Below are positions 45,900 through 57,949 of a stretch of DNA of 64,000 nt, one piece after another (position 1 is the stretch's first letter; every line of letters starts with the position of its first letter). The notes beneath the pieces were generated by a model, which saw only the letters and a list, made by a program, of their open reading frames with translations, ran no database searches and had not been told where the DNA came from. A program made the position numbers and the translations under genes. This DNA comes from Gnetum montanum. Lineage: Eukaryota; Streptophyta; Gnetopsida; Gnetales; Gnetaceae. The stretch lies in NCBI GenBank assembly GCA_015680685.1, contig MNCI01004512.1, positions 214,504-278,503 on the forward strand, written 5' to 3'.

Positions 45900-48424
45900 G
45901 AGGACTTCCTAAGTTAAATCATTTCTTGGAAATGTTCTCAATCTTCATCCAATTGAAAATAACATGAGTTAACACCACAGTGCAGATCTGAGGTGGTGTT
46001 TGGTTTCAAGGGCTCTCGAATGTGTTTGATGCAAAGGATGAGGGTGCTGGAGATATAGGGTGACTAGTCACATTAGGTTGTGAGGGTTTGGTAGGACTAT
46101 TGGGTTGGAAAAATGGTTGTTTCTTGCATTGATTGTCTAAACCACTCAGCTAGAAAGTTGGTTGTAAATTTACAACCCTCGTAGCATTTCGTTGTTGTGT
46201 CTATGGGGGAATTTTTCCCTGCATGGATAGGTAGGAGGTAACTAGGTTGAGGGTAAAGGGATGTATGTAGATAGATGTAGAGGGCGGTAATGATATGGAT
46301 GCCTCCTTTGAGTAGATGGTGAATTAGTTTGATGGTACTTGGGAGGATAATAGTAATGTTGGAATGATGCATGGCTTGCAGACCTTTATGGAGAAATAGG
46401 TTCTTAAACATAGTACCTATATGGATCTGGTTGCCTATAAGGGTACTACTATCTTTGCAGTGGCATTCCCCACAACTGTGATTACTACCATTGTTGGTAT
46501 TACTCATATGATTGTGGTGGAGCTCCACTAGTATAGTAGGCCTATTATTGCTGGTGGAACTACCTTGGATTTCCTTGAGGATAAGGTAATCATCTAGGTG
46601 CTTGCCTCCTTGCTAGTTGAGGATTTAGTGTGTACACCCTAGACTCTTGTAAGTGTGACACCATAGGGAAACATCCCTTAGGATGTTCATATTGACAAAT
46701 GCCACACCTAGCATCATCTTCGGAGTCTATCTCCACAACTTCTTTTACTATAGTAGCTTTTCCCTTACCTTTTTGATACACACGTTCCACATCCTATGGT
46801 TGTGATTACTATTATGCTCTTTGGATTCTTCAGTAATCTTCATAGCAATTTAAAATTTTTCATCCAAAGAGTCCCATAATTTATCAACCTTTGTTAAAAT
46901 GTTAGAAATTGATTTTTGTATGGGTAAGGTTTTTCTATTCATCAGTTTGTTGAGTGGGGACTCCACCTTGTCACAAAATTAAATCTCCCTTTTCCTAATG
47001 GAAGGATCCCTATTATACTCTTTTGCACTTTCCCATTTTTACAACTCACCTTCTTCTTTTGCTACCTGCTTTATTAGCCTTTGTATATGATAAGCTCTTA
47101 GTTTAGATAGTCTTCCTTGGGCATAAATCCTAAGAGTTCTTCTGGTTTCTACTCTAATCCCATCTATGATGTGGCAAAATTATTCTCTCTGAGAATAACC
47201 ATGGCTAGGGCATCGATGCAAGAGAGAATAATATCTTCTCATGAAGGCATCCAAGGCTTCATGTGTTTCCTATTTCCATCCTTGGATTCTCCTTCTTAGT
47301 TTAGACACTCTGAAGTATCTCTTGTATTTTTCATTAAATAGTTCTAGCATGGTACACTATCTATAGATAGATTCTAACTCCAAGGACTGGTACTAGCTCT
47401 CTGCCTCCTTAATGAATATCCTGGGGAATAGCTTCAATTTTTTTCTAGGCATTCTCTATGTTTTGTAAGGTGTAGGCATCACAAAAGGCTTGTAGATGGT
47501 TTTGTGGATCAAAGTTAAATCCCCCCTCAAATCTTGGGATATTTGTCATCTCTAAATACTTGATCCAACTATCTTTCACATGCCTAGTTCAGATCTTCAC
47601 TGCCTCTGCAATGTTAAGCACGCTTCGAGGTGCCAATAGAGTTTCATCATCATCATTATGTTTATGATGTCGATGATGGTTTCTGTCACTCCTTCATTCA
47701 TGGTGGGCTCTACAATCATTGTTGTCTTGTTTATCACCTTCATTGCAAGTATTTCTCCAATGGCTTCTACCAAAACCAAAAGATGAAGAGGAATGTTCAG
47801 AATCGGAGGAAGAGGAAGGTGGACCACCACCACCACTGTCGTATGCACCACCACCTCTTTTCTTGTCATGACCATGATCCTTAGAATCCTTGCCATCATG
47901 ATGTTTGGTCAAGTCCCTACCTTGACTATCACTTTTCCTGGACTTGGTTTGTTAATAGTGGAATGCAGGTTTAGGGCCACACCCTCATCACCAATAATCG
48001 AGGGTGGAGAATCTTCATGTTGAGAATCCCCAAAGGGAGGATCCTCATTATGAGTTTGGTTTAATAAAAACAAGGGATTGGTGAAGTGTTTTACTTTTGA
48101 AAACTCATGGTTCTTTTCTTAGTGTTAAACTCTCCTGTGTTGTGTTTCAGTGGGATGGTAGTCCCGAGTGTCATAAACATGCACAATGTATTCCTCTTAA
48201 AGATCTAGGATGCCCAACCTATTAAGATTTTGAAATAGCATCCTTGGCATAGATCAATCAGGGGGCATTATGATGTTGCCCTCCATGTCTCACCATCACA
48301 GTTGTTCATCCTGGTGCAACATGAAGGTAAAGTTAGGTACATACTCATATGGATGAGTATATACCACTTTGCACTCTTGTGGGACTAGCAATTTAAAATC
48401 TTCTTGCCTTTGAGAAGAAGACAT
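45900..48424 (-). pseudogene. E4 gag
   Basis: The start is likely ATG at 48,424 (MSSSQRQEDFKLLVP). A His/Ser/Gly-rich low-complexity part follows at 47,700-47,912. The capsid part near 47,480-47,560 reads MTNIPRFEGGFNFDPQNHLQ. A nucleocapsid-like CGICQYEHPKGCFPM lies at about 46,660-46,710, and a Pro/Tyr/Gln-rich tail runs towards protease. Many stops and some frame changes. Confidence 0.7.
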
Positions 48425-48555
48425 GTTGCAAATAAATAAAATATTAGTGTTCTTTTGTAATTATATAATTTAAGAATGATGTCAACCTTGGGGTTCATTC
48501 AACAATATTAATAATTTTTACTAATCCTAGATAGCACACGTTTCAACAAAAAGAA

Positions 48556-49469
48556 GTCGATGGTGAAGGTACCCCTACACCCAACCATACAAATCACAAA
48601 GTGTTCATGCATGATCTAGTCGAATTTCATAGACTTCTATAGTTTTTAGTGCACTAGTTCTCTAGGAAGTAAACTTTACATTGAGAACAATATGATTTAA
48701 GTGTAATTAAGGCACATGATTTTTGTCATTTTATATTTTATGGTTGTGGTACTTAAACTAAATATATGAAGTGGTTTAATAACTAATCTAATTTAAATAC
48801 TTAACTAGACTCTAACTAGTCCTAACATAAGCATTTGGTCCCACTTCTGTACATATCCTAAACCCACATATCCATTGTTGGGTTACCAAGCACTATGCTA
48901 CTAGGCACACCAAGCAATAAAATAGTTAGGATTACCAAGTGAATATGTGTTTATACTCAAAGTGGTCGTACTTATGTATTTAATCTATTTAGCTTGATTA
49001 ATTAACTAACTTCTTAAGGTCTAATTTAGCTTAATTCAAGTCAAAATTAATGAAGACAAGAAATACATAAATAAATCATTAATCTATTCTAAGTGCTACA
49101 AGGTTAAGGCTCATTTTATTGTTGTACACACTAGTGTGGTTTAGGTACAATAGTGCTCAAATAAAGATCCATACACTTTCTAACTCTTGCTATGGGCAAT
49201 TAGTAAAATATTCTAACTTTCAAATGGAAAAACTACAAGAGCTCTACTACTACTATGACTTGATGTCGCATAAACATGGCTGGGAGCTTGTATTTATAGT
49301 TTTTACTATAGGAATACATTAATGAGGCCCCATAGACATAGCAAATGCTACATTGACACAACCCCATTGATGGAGCAACACCATGTAAAAGGGGCCCCAT
49401 TAATGTGGGCCTGTTGATGAGGCCACATCAATGGGGGCATATCAACAGGACAATTTGATACTCATCACT
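48556..49469 (-). repeat. E4 5' LTR
   Basis: About 914 bases matching 37,247-38,114, with gaps of up to about 30 bases. Plus-strand end TTTGATACTCATCA, followed by CTTTC. The inner end is too diverged to fix the primer site. Confidence 0.8.
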
Positions 49470-49474
49470 TTCTT

Positions 49475-49731
49475 ATTTCCAAATAAGTATGTAAATTTGA
49501 AGGATTTAGTTTTAAATTTAAGTTATTAAAGCTAGGTCCTTACTAGATTGATATTAAAGTAAAGGACTGAAAACAACTAACTCAAGAAGAGGAATCCTCT
49601 ACATCAACTCACAAGAATTTACTCATCTCCAACTTCATTTTGATTTGCAATTTTGTTTATATTATTTTTCATGCTCAACTAGGATTTCATTAGCCTTCTT
49701 TTGGTCATTTTGGATAATTAATTAAATTGGA
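49475..49731. other. Short spacer between E4 and E3
   Basis: About 257 bases of AT-rich DNA between the E4 right flank and the E3 left LTR. Nothing recognised. TTGGA (49,727-49,731) would be the left target duplication of E3. Confidence 0.5.
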
Positions 49732-50991
49732 TGTAGCAATAAAAAAATTTAGTGCTTGAAAACCAGAATATTTCATATGAAATAGTTCAAGTCACAAATT
49801 TGTGAGCCTCAAAAAGGATCTAGAGTGCCCTAGATAGTCTTGTCAATCACTTAGGAACTTGGAAATATTGTTACTAATTTTGTTTAAATATAAGTAAAAA
49901 TGTGGTAAAAGTTCATAAGATAAGATTACAATGTTGATTGAGAGGATAAATAAAATGAGAGAATAATAGGCTAAATAGGAATAGTGATAAATCTTATTTT
50001 AAATAGTAAATGTTAACAAATATGAGAATGAGGGATTTGAAGGTTTAGATGAAGGCTTTAAAAAACCATGAAAAATCAATATATCTATTGAAATTTGGCA
50101 CAAATAATAGTGTGTCCAACATGGGACCTACACTTTTCTCCCAACTTGATTTGCAACTCTTTTAATTAGCATTGTATGGTGTCATTAAGATGTTGCTAAA
50201 ATCTACTACTAAAGCTTTGCCAAATGATTGCTACAAATTCTTCCTTCCAAAAATCAAAAATGTGAACTTGGATTTGGCATTTATAGTTTTGGATTTGTAA
50301 TGCTCACATTCGTTACTATTTTGAGCATTACGAACAACTTCCTCATAAAAGTGTAGTGCATGGACTAAAAGCCCATGTCTCACGCACTAGGCTCACAAGT
50401 TGCTCATCATATAAGGCTTCACCACCCATTGTGTGGGGTTTCCCACATCTCACACGTTGGGCTCACATGTTGCCCATTATGTAAGACCGCATTGCTCACC
50501 GTGTGAAGCTACCTAAGTTTCACACACTATCCATCATGTGAGACTGTACTACCCATCGTGTGGAGCTGTCGAAGTCCCACAAACTGACCTCACATGCTAC
50601 CCATCACGTGGGGCTAAGATGCCCATCATATGGGTAAAAATGTGAAATTTCATAGCCTATGAAGCCTCTTTAGCTTCCACAAGCTAGCATACATAGAATT
50701 TGTAGCTTATGGAGAATTCCTTATCCTTACACAAGTTAGAGCACATGACACTTATGGCCTATGAGCTATTTTTGACATTCATAAGCTGAGATGCATGGGA
50801 TTGGTAGCTTGTGGGCTACAAATCTCATTTTTACATTGAGAAATCCCTTGGAATTATTAGTACAAGGCCACAATATAGGATCTTTGGGGAAATAAGGCAA
50901 TTGTATCACCCTTTATTTTTACCAAATTACAATGGAAATTTGGGCTACATGCCTTTTCATTATAATAAATAATTTTCCTTGAGGTGTTTCA
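49732..50991 (-). repeat. E3 3' LTR
   Basis: 1,260 bases, plus-strand TGTAGCAAT to GAGGTGTTTCA, with intact TG...CA ends. It aligns with E1 and E2 LTRs at both ends and at the TAGTCTTGTCAATCA block (49,831). At 50,370-50,640 it carries repeats of CCCATCRTGTGGGG-type palindromic words and at 50,640-50,830 CTATGAAGC/AGCTAGCATAC words. Confidence 0.8.
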
Positions 50992-51005
50992 TTGGCTCCT
51001 CTTTG
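50992..51005 (-). promoter_or_regulatory. E3 polypurine tract (candidate)
   Basis: The minus strand reads AAAGAGGAGCCAA directly before the LTR start TGAAACACC. Composition is imperfect but the place is right. Confidence 0.55.
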
Positions 51006-52180
51006 TTAATGTTTTGAGGATTGACTCGAAATACATCAACAAATAATACAAAACATCACCACACATGCATCACCAATGTTTTTCCTCTACACTTGACTCC
51101 ATATCTATCAAACCATGCTACGAAGTGCTAATAATGATGAGGTAAGGCCACAATGGAATGGTAAAAGCTTAGGATGGGATAGAGTTTATATTGGTTATTA
51201 GGAAGAGATTAACAAGGAATTCAAAATGTTGACATCATGGCTATTGAAAAAATAGTGACATGCTTGCTAAATGACAAAGTTGTTATGCTATGAAGTGTTG
51301 GTTACCTGATAATGCAAGGAGCAATCGACACTTTGTAATAAGGCTTCTTTAGCCATTTGACTCTCTCTCTTTTCTTTTCTTTTCTTTTCTTTTTCTTAAG
51401 AAAGAGAGAGAAATTAACTTACCTATCTAAAGGCTACATTGGCCTCTTTGCTTCATTGGCATTTTTTCCTCCTCTTCTTTTCTTTTGGAAAGTAAAACCT
51501 TCATTAGGTTTTTTTGCCAAGACTGAACTTTGCTTTCTCACTAAATGAGATGTATTAAATTCAGTAAACTTGATTTTTGACTCTCTGCCAAATGAGATGT
51601 GTTACATTCAACAAATTAGATTTTTTCTTTTTGGCTAAATGAGATATCCTACATTTAGTAAAATTGAGCATGAAGCAAGGTATGAAAGGTTATAATTTGG
51701 CTATAGGAAGTGGTTATGTATAGGGAGTGATAGAAGTGATGTGAGGTAAGCACTGTTGGTAAGATCTAACTAACTAACTACATCTTGTGCATTGAGGTTG
51801 CATGGTAACTCACCACTACAATGAGTCATATCTTTGTAGTAACTTCAAGCTTCATCTTGCAAACACAACCCTAATAGAACAATGAAATAATCAAAGAGTA
51901 CATGTAATTACAATAATTTTCATAAGTCTACATGAGTCAATAAGTAGACATAGGCTATAATTGTTTATAATTAGCAGATACATGAGAGAATTTTATTTTG
52001 TTCAATAGATTTGTACAAATTTTTTAGTCTTTGAGATGCCAAAAGGAAAGATAAGAGGTCACACAGGCTCTCTTTTTGAAAACTGTCGTAGTTGTTAATA
52101 TCGAGCATGTGTTCAAACCTATAAATAATGATAAACAAAGGCTATAAGCAAATAAGTTAGTGTTACATGTAATATGGTTT
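51006..52180. other. E3 3' untranslated part with short repeats
   Basis: No coding sequence seen. It holds a pyrimidine tract that folds back on itself (51,357-51,412, CTCTCTCTTTTC... to AAGAAAGAGAGAG). Three copies of a 50-60-base unit around CTAAATGAGATGT...TACATTCA lie at about 51,541, 51,588 and 51,634; the last forms a CTAAATG/CATTTAG hairpin. E1 has a different hairpin array in the matching place. Confidence 0.6.
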
Positions 52181-53450
52181 GAGATAGGAATGACTGATTA
52201 AGTTGGCCAATTCATTTCCATCCAAGTCTGCCAATCTAAATTCTCCATTTTCATAGGCTTTGATGACCAAGAAAGATCCTTCATAGTTGGTTGAGAACTT
52301 ATTTGCAAGCTCATAAAAATCCTTGAGAACAAGGTTTCCTTCCTTAACTTTTTACCTATTAAGATCATTTTGGTACTATTGTTTCTGCCTTTCTTGACAT
52401 TTTTCAATGTTGGCAAGTGTTTGTATCCATTATTCCTTCACTGAGTCAAGATCAATGATACGCAACTCCTTATTCTATTCATCATTAAAGAAGTTGGATA
52501 GAACTACCCTTAAGGATGGAACCTATAATTCAAGAGGCAAAACAACTTTAGATCCATAAACCAATGTATATGGTATAGCTCTAGTTGTAGTTCTATAGGT
52601 AGTTCTATAGACCTAGAGTGTGTACAATAGTTGCTCATGCCATTTGCATTTATCATTACTTAGCATACTCTTTATAAGGTTTATAATGATCTTATTTCTA
52701 GCTTCAGCTTTGTCATTCGCTTCTAGGTAATAGAGTTATGAAAATGAATGTTTAATGTTCAACTATTGACAAAAGGCTTGCATTTCTTGGCTACTAAATT
52801 GTTGTTTGTTTTATATGATGATAGTTAATGGTAGACCAAAATTGGATACAGTGTTATCTAAGATGAATTTACAAACTTGTTGTGATGTTTTTTTTCTTAG
52901 AGGGGATGCTTCAACCCATTTGGCAAAATATTCAGTTCCAATGATGATGAAACTATGCCCTGCAGAGGATTTTATCATTATAGGTCCAACTATGTCTATT
53001 CCCCATGGTTGAAATGGCCATGTGATCTAAGTAATATGTAGTTTAGTTGGTAGTATGTGTATTAGGTTACTCTACTATTGATAGATATTGAAAGCCTTAA
53101 CTTTTTGTAGGCAATTACTTTTCATATAGGGCCAATAGTATCCTAGACATCTAATCTTTGAGGCCATGGCTCTAGGTCCTATATGACCTCCACCTATACC
53201 CTTAGGTGCTTATTCAAGAATCGTATGGGCTTATGTTCTACCCACACATACAAGAAGTATGTCATCATAGGATTTTTGACATAATGTATTATTGGCCATA
53301 ATGACATGCTATTTTGATTTTTTTGTATTGCATCTTTTTAGGAGATAGTCAGGTTTTGTAGAGGTTCACCATGCATTAAATAAAACTTAATATCATAATA
53401 ACACTCCTGTTGAGGAGCATTGTTAATAGTGGCTATAGAGATGCCTTTAG
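52181..53450 (-). pseudogene. E3 integrase
   Basis: Core blocks sit at 52,780-53,010 on the minus strand (the E1-like PTKL--TQITWPFQPWGIDIV then FIIIGTEYFAKWVEA order), the Glu region near 52,700, and a C-terminal end reading ANKFSTNYEGSFLVIKAYEN and HSYLKPYYM near 52,185, closely matching E1. Frameshifts and stops are frequent. Confidence 0.75.
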
Positions 53451-53454
53451 TATC

Positions 53455-54060
53455 CTACATGATGAGGAGAGCATAATTCTCTGTTAGGGAAGGCATCTTA
53501 CTAAACATACTAGGCATCATATTTAGGGCCAAGGTTGCAATAGCATTGGCTAGTGTGTTTTCACCTTGAGGGATGTGTTGAATACCCACATTAGTAAACT
53601 GTGATATGAGTGTTTTAGCTAGGTTGCAATATGGTTTTAAATGCTTAGCCTTGCATGTGTAAACCTCAATTACCTGGTTGACCACTAGTTACAAATTATC
53701 TTTTATCATTAAGCATTTAATCCCATGATCACAAGCCACCACCATCCCTCTAATTAATCCTTCATACTCTACTATGTTATTAGTACATGGAAATTGGAAG
53801 TGATATGTAAAAGACTAGATCTCACTAGAGGATAGTATCATGACAATGGTGGCACTCACTCCTTGAGAAATTGAAGTACCATCAAAGTGTATGATTAACT
53901 CATATCCCTTGATTACTTTACTAATAATGTTAACATGCTCATTGAGGAACTCAAGATCGATAGTTACATTATCCTCAACTAGGGAAGTCATTAGTTATGT
54001 AGCTATAGCTTACCTCTTAGTGGAGGCTTGTGAGATGTAATGCAAGTCAAACTTAGCTAT
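53455..54060 (-). pseudogene. E3 second (archaeal-type) RNase H
   Basis: The clearest piece is 53,455-53,685: MVNQVIEVYTCKAKHLKPYC, then IQHIPQGENTLANAIATLAL, matching E1 VVNQITEVYVYKATHLQPYY and VQHVPRSENIVADALATLVL. The last catalytic Asp of E1 (VADALA) reads Asn here (LANAIA). Confirms E3 as a Tat-type element. Confidence 0.8.
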
Positions 54061-55650
54061 TATGGCCTTCCATCAAGCTATGCAACTACTCTCATAGATA
54101 TTGACCATTATGTCTCTTAGTACATTATCTTTACCTATAACATTGACTTGGCTCCCAAAAAGGTAGTGTCTCCACTTTTTAAAGAAGAATACCAAGGCTA
54201 GATAATGCTTTTTGATCTCTATATATTGGGTCCCATATGCTATCAACACATGGCTTAGATAGTAAATGGGTAGTTCTAGTCCATCATCTCATTTTTGATA
54301 AAGTAGTGAGGCTATAAACATGTCAGAGGTTGCGAGGTGGATGTAAAATGCTTTATCTTTCTGAGGTGGGTATACAGTAGGTAGTTCAGCCAACTCTTGC
54401 TTGATGTTATTAAAGGATTCTTGGCATTTGGTGGTCCACTCATAGTGAACTCCTTTCTTAAGCATGTGTTGCATGGGTTGCAACTTGTCTATAAACCTTG
54501 AGATGAAATTGCAATCTTCCTTGTAGACTTGTAGCTCTTTAAGGTTATTAGGTGCTCCTAAGTTGGTTATGGCCTTAACTTTATTAGGATCAACACATAT
54601 CCTTGCCTTGAATATTATAAAATCAATCATTTTACTTGTTTTGACACTGGATATGCACTTGTTAGGATTAAGCCTAAGCTCTTACTTGAGGCATCATTAG
54701 ACCATTAAATTGAAGCATGTGCATGATCATTGGCTACCTTAGATTTGACTGCTATATCATCAACATAATTGTTAAGCAAACCTAGCATGTAATTGATGAA
54801 TATGTAGATCATAGTCCTTTGATATGTTGCACCTACATTCTTTAGACCAAATGACATCATAATGTAACAAAAGGTTTTTCCAAGGGGTCATGAAGGTTTT
54901 GTAAAGCTAATGCTCTAGGTTAATCCTCACTTGGTTGTATTTGGAGTACCTATCCACAAAGGATATCAAGACATGTTTGGCCATGGTATCGATAAGTTGG
55001 TCAATGCTAGGCAATGGGAAATCATCTTTAATGGTTACCTTATTGAGGCCCTTTTTTCTTGGGAATTACCACTATGTTGGATACCCAATCAATGTATTCA
55101 ACAGCTTGGATAAAACTAGCTTAGTACAGCTTCATTATCTCATCACAAATTACTAAGGCTAGGTTGGGTTTGATTTTATGCATCTTTTGTATAACAAGCT
55201 TGATATTAGGTTCAAGGATGATGCTATGTTGCACTAAATGCAGAGTGAGTCCTAGCATATCTTCATATGACCAATCAAAGGCTTTAATGTTGTTCTAAAG
55301 GGCCTTGGTAATGTCTTCGACTATTTGGGATTCTAGTGAGGAACTCAATTTTACCATCTTTTCCTTACCATTGCAGGTTATAATTAAAATTTCCATTAGA
55401 GGGTCTTCTGTGATGTCTCCAGCCTCTAAGTCAAGGGTTTTAACTACATACTTAGGCCACTCAAGGGATTTCTGTATTGAGGCTATGTGGTCAATAAGAC
55501 TCCCAAGCTCAAGATCTAGGCATTCTAAGTTAATGGATCTTTTGACATCACCATGGGGTTCATTTAGGTTCAAGGGTAAGTTGAACAATGCCCATGCATC
55601 CATGATTTTATCTTGCACATCCAGAAAAACACATCAGCTAGCATCTATAT
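54061..55650 (-). pseudogene. E3 reverse transcriptase and first RNase H
   Basis: The pol frame starts near 55,618 (MQDKIMDAWALFNLPL), with KTLDLEAGDITEDPLMEI shared with E1. RT shows NYVDDIAVKSK near 54,750-54,780 with the YVDD pair intact, then the segment 54,289-54,630 (AITNLGAPNNLKELQVYKED, LQPMQHMLKKGVHYEW). First RNase H remnants follow at 54,070-54,280. Stops interrupt throughout. As in E1, the protease is far away, here 3.7 kb upstream. Confidence 0.8.
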
Positions 55651-55659
55651 TACAAAATC

Positions 55660-56310
55660 ATTAAACAATGCTAGAATAATGCACAATATTATAAAATAAT
55701 GCCCAACAAGGTCAAAACAAAGTACCACAAGGCAAGGTAGGATCATTACAAGGCAAAGCAAGGTAGAACTACTCTAAATAAGGTAGAAGCAAAGTAAAAA
55801 CAAGGTAAGACGAAGTAAGAATAAGTTTAAAACAAAATAAAATATGACAAACAATGTTAAACAAGTTCAAATAAGACAAGCAAGATCAAAATAATATTGA
55901 TTAATTAAATTTAGTATTCTTTAGTCATTTTGTATTTAACATATGCAAAATTCCAATAAAATAGGCTATAATTTGTCAAAATTTAGCAAAAACAAGCTAC
56001 AAATTGTTAAAAGTAAAAAAAGCAAGTCATAAATTGTTAACATTATGGACTTTCATGGTCAAACTAGTTTAGAAAAGTTGGAAAATTTCTATTTCCTAGC
56101 GTGTAGAGGCTATGATCAATTTTAGGTCTAAGTTCAATGTATTTAGTTGATCCTCTCACACTTTTCTCATACATAGTGTATGGAAAGAAAAATAAAGAAG
56201 AATCCACTAAGCATGGTATTGGCAATTTTGAAAGGGAAATTACCAATTTGTAATTTGTTTTTTTATTAATATGATGGAATTTGATTTCCATCATATGATA
56301 CCAAGAATGA
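55660..56310. repeat. E3 spacer with simple, word-like repeats
   Basis: Repeated CAAGGTAG/AAGCAAAG words at 55,725-55,830 and three copies of a GCTAYAAATTGTTAAAA-like unit at 55,965-56,040. It occupies the same place, just upstream of RT, as the hairpin set of E1 (4,820-5,245). No coding sequence recognised. Confidence 0.55.
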
Positions 56311-56320
56311 AAGTTTTTAA

Positions 56321-56560
56321 GTGTCCATATGATGGCCCACACGATGGGCATTGTATGGAATTTGAATTCCATCATACGCAATCCGACATGGAAATTTTTT
56401 GTATTTTATCCATACGATGGTCCACACGCTGGGCATCATGTGGAATTTGATTTGGATCGTGTGGCATCGAAATGGAAATTTTTATTTTGTCCATATGATG
56501 GCGCACACGCTGGCCATCGTGTGGAATTTGCTTTTCATCGTATAGCATCAAAAGTAGAAG
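56321..56560. repeat. Three tandem units with CCACACGATGGGC palindromes
   Basis: Units start at about 56,321, 56,410 and 56,491 (roughly 80-90 bases). Each has TCCATAYGATGG, then CACACGCTGGGCATC and TGTGGAATTTG, then an A/T-rich spacer. Similar CCCACATGATGGG words occur in the E3 LTR (50,370-50,640) and leader (62,770-63,010). Confidence 0.8.
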
Positions 56561-56639
56561 TTCCCAAGGTTTGGCAAATAGATAATAGAATTTGCAATAT
56601 TTGGGTTGAAGCACATCAACATCTACGGTGTACAGAAGG

Positions 56640-56895
56640 CACATGAGGCAATGGAGATCTTCTGCAGATTAGAATTGGCACGGGCCAGGCGCTCGACGCT
56701 GTCATCGATGAGGGCATGGCGAGGCGATGGTAGTGGGCTGGCGAGCAGGAGCATGGCCGAGGCGCGTTGGAGGAAGGGTAGAAGAGGGGGTAGCACGAGG
56801 GTACCATAGCAGGTTGAGGCTGCGCAGCCCTCAATGAGCTTACACGGCCCTGTGCATGACGGCATGGCCCCAAGTGGGCCTGCACAGGCTGCAGA
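56640..56895. other. GC-rich island in AT-rich E3 spacer
   Basis: About 250 bases clearly richer in G and C than the flanks, with several CG dinucleotides. On the plus strand one frame stays open from 56,606 to 56,806 and is rich in Arg, Ala and Ser (FCRLELARARRSTLSSMRA). On the minus strand a frame of Pro/Ala/Ser-rich residues spans 56,623-56,865. Neither is recognised. It could be a captured gene piece. Confidence 0.5.
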
Positions 56896-57507
56896 CCATG
56901 TGGTGGAAGTCTTTTTAGTATTATTTTTTGGCAGTTTTAAAATGTTGATGCATGAAGGTTTATTTATCAGAAAATCAAGGCAGATGTAACATGCAAAAGC
57001 TATTGTTCAACCTTGTGGATCAGATACGGTACCTCTCAACCAATGTTGTCGAATGCATTTTTGACATAAGCACATAGTTCTGCAGCTTAGCAATGGAATC
57101 GATGGTGGGTTGGAAGGAAATGAAGCCATAGAAAAATCTATATCATTCATCGAAATTGTTTTACTATCACAACTACTATACCATCTTTTACTCCTACATA
57201 ACTGCATTTTTTAGCCTTTTTCTTTTCTTTTCCAAAACTATGCATATTCAAAAAACTGCAAATCATTCTCAATAAGATTGTAAGTAAAATTGATGACAAA
57301 ATGCTTGTTGAACCATCTATCTTTCTTTAGAGTTGCATTTGCCGCCATCAGAAATTTCATGGCATGTTGCTAGAAAAATGCCTAAGATGGATATAATCCA
57401 TTAGCAATCAAATGTAGTGCCCAACATCGATGGAGTGAAAAATAATATCTTTGCAAGGTATAGCTTTACGGCATGAATTGTTGATGTTCTTTGGTTTTTA
57501 TGATAGG

Positions 57508-57591
57508 CATCATGTAAAGGAGATTGGTATAACGCAAGGAACATGTTTTCATCATGTAAAGGAGATTGGTATAATGCAAGGAACATGTTTT
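57508..57591. repeat. Tandem duplication, 2 x 42 bases
   Basis: The unit starting CATCATGTAAAGGAGATTGG occurs at 57,508-57,549 and 57,550-57,591 with one mismatch. Its length is a multiple of three. Confidence 0.9.
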
Positions 57592-57949
57592 CTATCAAGA
57601 AGGGAAAGGAAGCTAATATGGGTGATGATTCCCCCATAATTTTTTTTTTTCATATCACTAATTGCTAAAATCATTGCCAAAACTATCAACTAAATGAAGA
57701 GCAATTGAAAGAGCAATTGTACTATTGTTTTCAATAGCATGGTGCTAATTCATGCTTCATGTTTCAATGTGTACAACATAATGCTATATTACTCTTCCTT
57801 CTTTGCCTTGTGTAGCATCTCTTGCACATTCCCTATTATGGGTGAGCAGGATAAACATACTACTGTAAAACAACAAATATTACCATCTCTTGTTAAAATA
57901 AGAATATTTTGTCAAACATTTTCAATCTATTCTACCTCATGCCAAAATC

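Larger units (their letters stand above)
37247..49469 (-). mobile_element. E4: Athila-like Ty3/gypsy element with two extra reading frames
   Basis: A complete, decayed 12.2-kb element on the minus strand: 5' LTR about 48,556-49,469, gag, protease, RT, RNase H, integrase, a 4-kb region with extra frames, 3' LTR about 37,247-38,114. The RT block KMSFGLCNAPSTFQCL and the protease type match the Athila group; there is a single RNase H, unlike E1 and E3. CTTTC occurs on both flanks (37,242-37,246 and 49,470-49,474) and may be the target duplication, but the LTR inner ends are too diverged to be certain. Confidence 0.8.

Noticed and set aside
47597-48023. His/Asp/Thr-rich frames on both strands as genes
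   Set aside because: Low-complexity sequence within E4 gag gives open frames on both strands; only the Ser/Gly/His-rich minus frame fits gag.
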